DNA of 64,000 nucleotides from Maribacter sedimenticola (GTDB lineage Bacteria; Bacteroidota; Bacteroidia; Flavobacteriales; Flavobacteriaceae), in NCBI RefSeq assembly GCF_900188415.1, contig NZ_FZNV01000011.1, positions 1 through 64,000 of the forward strand, in the 5' to 3' direction. The translations under genes were made by a program, and so were the position numbers. Below are positions 62,823-64,000 of this stretch, in pieces. The notes under the pieces were generated by a model. It ran no database searches. It worked only from the letters and a program-made list of their open reading frames with translations, and was not told the DNA's origin. The first letter of the stretch is position 1. Each line of letters opens with the position of its first letter.

Positions 62823-63425
62823 TTATTGCAACATCATTGCTATGACTGGACGGGTTTTTTCGATTTCCGTCAACTCAATTTGTAAACCTATCGGCCCTAA
62901 TTGTTGCTGAAGCATTTCATAAATAGGTTTTATTTCTGCAAATGGCCCCATAACACTTTCCCTTGGTGTCATACCAGAGTTGTTTTTAGCGGTCTTATCG
63001 GCTTTGGCATCAATAAGTGACTGTACGACTTCGACTCTACAAAAGAATGCGGCCGTATGCAAAGCTGTTGCACCATCGTTATTTTTAGCCGATAAATCCG
63101 CACCGGCATCAATAAGGGCTTGCGCAATTTTATGCTTTCCAAAGCTCGCGGCAGTGATTAGTGGTGTGGCCCCGGTCATAGGGTCTTTTTTGTTCAAATC
63201 TGTTCCTGCCGAAATATGCTGTTTAACAGCTTCAAGATTGTCCGATAGTATCGCTGTTTGAATATCCATTTCTGGTGCATCAACTACCGACTTGGTTTCG
63301 GTACTGGTGGTTACTTCGGTTTTTGATTTACTGCTTGTTTGACCACATGCGGTCGTAAGTAAAAGAAGGCCTAATGACATGTATCCCAAGGTTCTTAATG
63401 TGATAATTCTAAATGGTTTATTCAT
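62823..63425 (-). CDS. Ankyrin-repeat lipoprotein
   Basis: From ATG 63425 the protein has 200 residues, with lipobox LLTTAC (Cys near 27); a longer frame to 63545 would place the signal inside the protein. Residues about 55-160 carry three ankyrin repeats: GTDLNKKDPMTGATPLITAASFGKHKIAQALIDAGADL and the next GADLSAKNNDGATALHTAAFFCRVEVVQSLIDAKAD. Binds other proteins in the periplasm. It precedes the acyltransferase gene. Confidence 0.88.
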   Translation of the reverse strand: MNKPFRIITLRTLGYMSLGLLLLTTACGQTSSKSKTEVTTSTETKSVVDAPEMDIQTAILSDNLEAVKQHISAGTDLNKKDPMTGATPLITAASFGKHKIAQALIDAGADLSAKNNDGATALHTAAFFCRVEVVQSLIDAKADKTAKNNSGMTPRESVMGPFAEIKPIYEMLQQQLGPIGLQIELTEIEKTRPVIAMMLQ

Positions 63426-63613
63426 GATTATGTTATTTAATTTTAATAGGTATTCGTGAATCTTTGATTTCATGATTATATTTTTTTTGATTATTGCTAT
63501 TATTTTTTCTTTAGTAAACGACCTCGGGGCAAGCCCGCAATGCATTCGTAGGAAACGGACTTTTAATTTCGAGGCAAGCCTTGGAGTATTATACCCTTTG
63601 GCGGTGCAAATGA

Positions 63614-64000
63614 TTAAAACCAGCTAAAGCCAATTCCTAAACTAAATTGCACCACCTCTCTGTCATTATTATTATCTAGCTTTACACCACCCAGGAGTAA
63701 TTTGGATTGGACGTTTAAGGCAAATTTGTTTTTTCTGTACACTTCGTAACCCGTGCTCGCCATAACAGCTAAACCCGTATTCCAATCGTCATTTATGTTA
63801 TCTTCAATATCATATAAGGCAGGGCCATCTAAGGCTAAACCGGCACCACCATGTATCCACCACCGGTCTTTTACCCAGTACTGAACAGAAGGTATAATGC
63901 CTCCAAAGTGCCTGTCGTTATCATTAAGCGTGTAAATCATTCCAGGTGCAGAAACGGTAACGGCTAAACGGTTGTTTAGCATATAGCCAAACTTTAATTC
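63614..64000 (-). CDS. Outer-membrane beta-barrel protein (partial, runs off right edge)
   Basis: At least 129 residues visible; the start lies outside the window. ELKFGYMLNNRLAVTV, VQYWVKDRWWIHGGAGLALDGPALYDI and the C-terminal VQFSLGIGFSWF match the barrel gene at 40387 almost residue by residue, so the two are recent paralogues. The final Phe is typical of outer-membrane barrels. Confidence 0.85.
   Translation of the reverse strand, partial: ELKFGYMLNNRLAVTVSAPGMIYTLNDNDRHFGGIIPSVQYWVKDRWWIHGGAGLALDGPALYDIEDNINDDWNTGLAVMASTGYEVYRKNKFALNVQSKLLLGGVKLDNNNDREVVQFSLGIGFSWF

Noticed and set aside
63530..63612. GGCAAGCC-type palindromes near the right edge and at 55530
   Set aside because: Short dispersed palindromes common in this group of genomes; too little here to define a repeat family or a function.

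Overview
The window looks like chromosome from a flavobacterium (Bacteroidota, probably Flavobacteriaceae). The DNA is AT-rich. There are many lipoproteins with a short Bacteroidota-style signal, LytTR/LytS two-component pairs, DUF6090, DUF4386 and CPBP proteins, and an ABC permease fused to an M1 peptidase. No rRNA, complete tRNA, CRISPR array or phage module is present. The identification rests on protein families and base composition only.

Bases 1-18995 form an integron-type gene cassette array. Sixteen complete cassettes, all with genes on the plus strand, are separated by folded repeats that behave like attC sites. Each cassette begins with GTT plus a variable arm, and its own 3' repeat begins with the reverse complement of that arm (9-10 matching bases in nearly all cassettes). 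This is the signature left when a circular cassette is opened at one recombination point. The repeats fall into two size classes (about 135 bp and about 200 bp). No integrase gene lies in the window; by polarity intI/attI would be to the left, or the array is integrase-less (a CALIN). Cargo includes a SIR2-HerA anti-phage pair, a DUF4365-TPR protein, a SUKH-like protein, DUF4272, a GNAT acetyltransferase, an AraC-GyrI regulator, a MORN-repeat lipoprotein and many small secreted or membrane proteins of unknown role.

Bases 18996-20225 carry no gene. They hold a terminator and 3' fragments of two tRNAs (an initiator-Met-like piece on plus and a Pro-like piece on minus), which suggests a former attachment zone of an integrated element.

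From 20226 to the end most genes are on the minus strand. The order is: an FtsX/MacB-type permease; an NAD(P)-binding oxidoreductase; an IS3-family element wedged between an adenylate-cyclase remnant and an IS110-transposase remnant; an SGNH hydrolase with a cupin; an LRR lipoprotein; DJ-1 proteins; alpha/beta hydrolases; an alcohol-dehydrogenase-like enzyme; a metallo-beta-lactamase-fold protein; tryptophanyl-tRNA synthetase; an esterase; outer-membrane proteins; and an AraC/TPR regulator. Between 37461 and 40359 the DJ-1, esterase, DUF4386 and trpS genes sit in a second, inverted and decaying set of cassettes with attC sites on the minus strand. Further attC relics are at 35224-35290 and 55461-55500.

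Bases 47640-55439 hold two LytS/LytTR pairs around an ABC ATPase and an ABC-permease/M1-peptidase fusion. The end of the window has two serine hydrolases, a thioredoxin, two small membrane proteins, a CPBP protease, an acyltransferase, an ankyrin lipoprotein and a partial outer-membrane protein that is a paralogue of one at 40387. A 114-bp promoter-like block with tandem 13-bp sites spaced 20 bp apart occurs twice, at 31891 and 41427.
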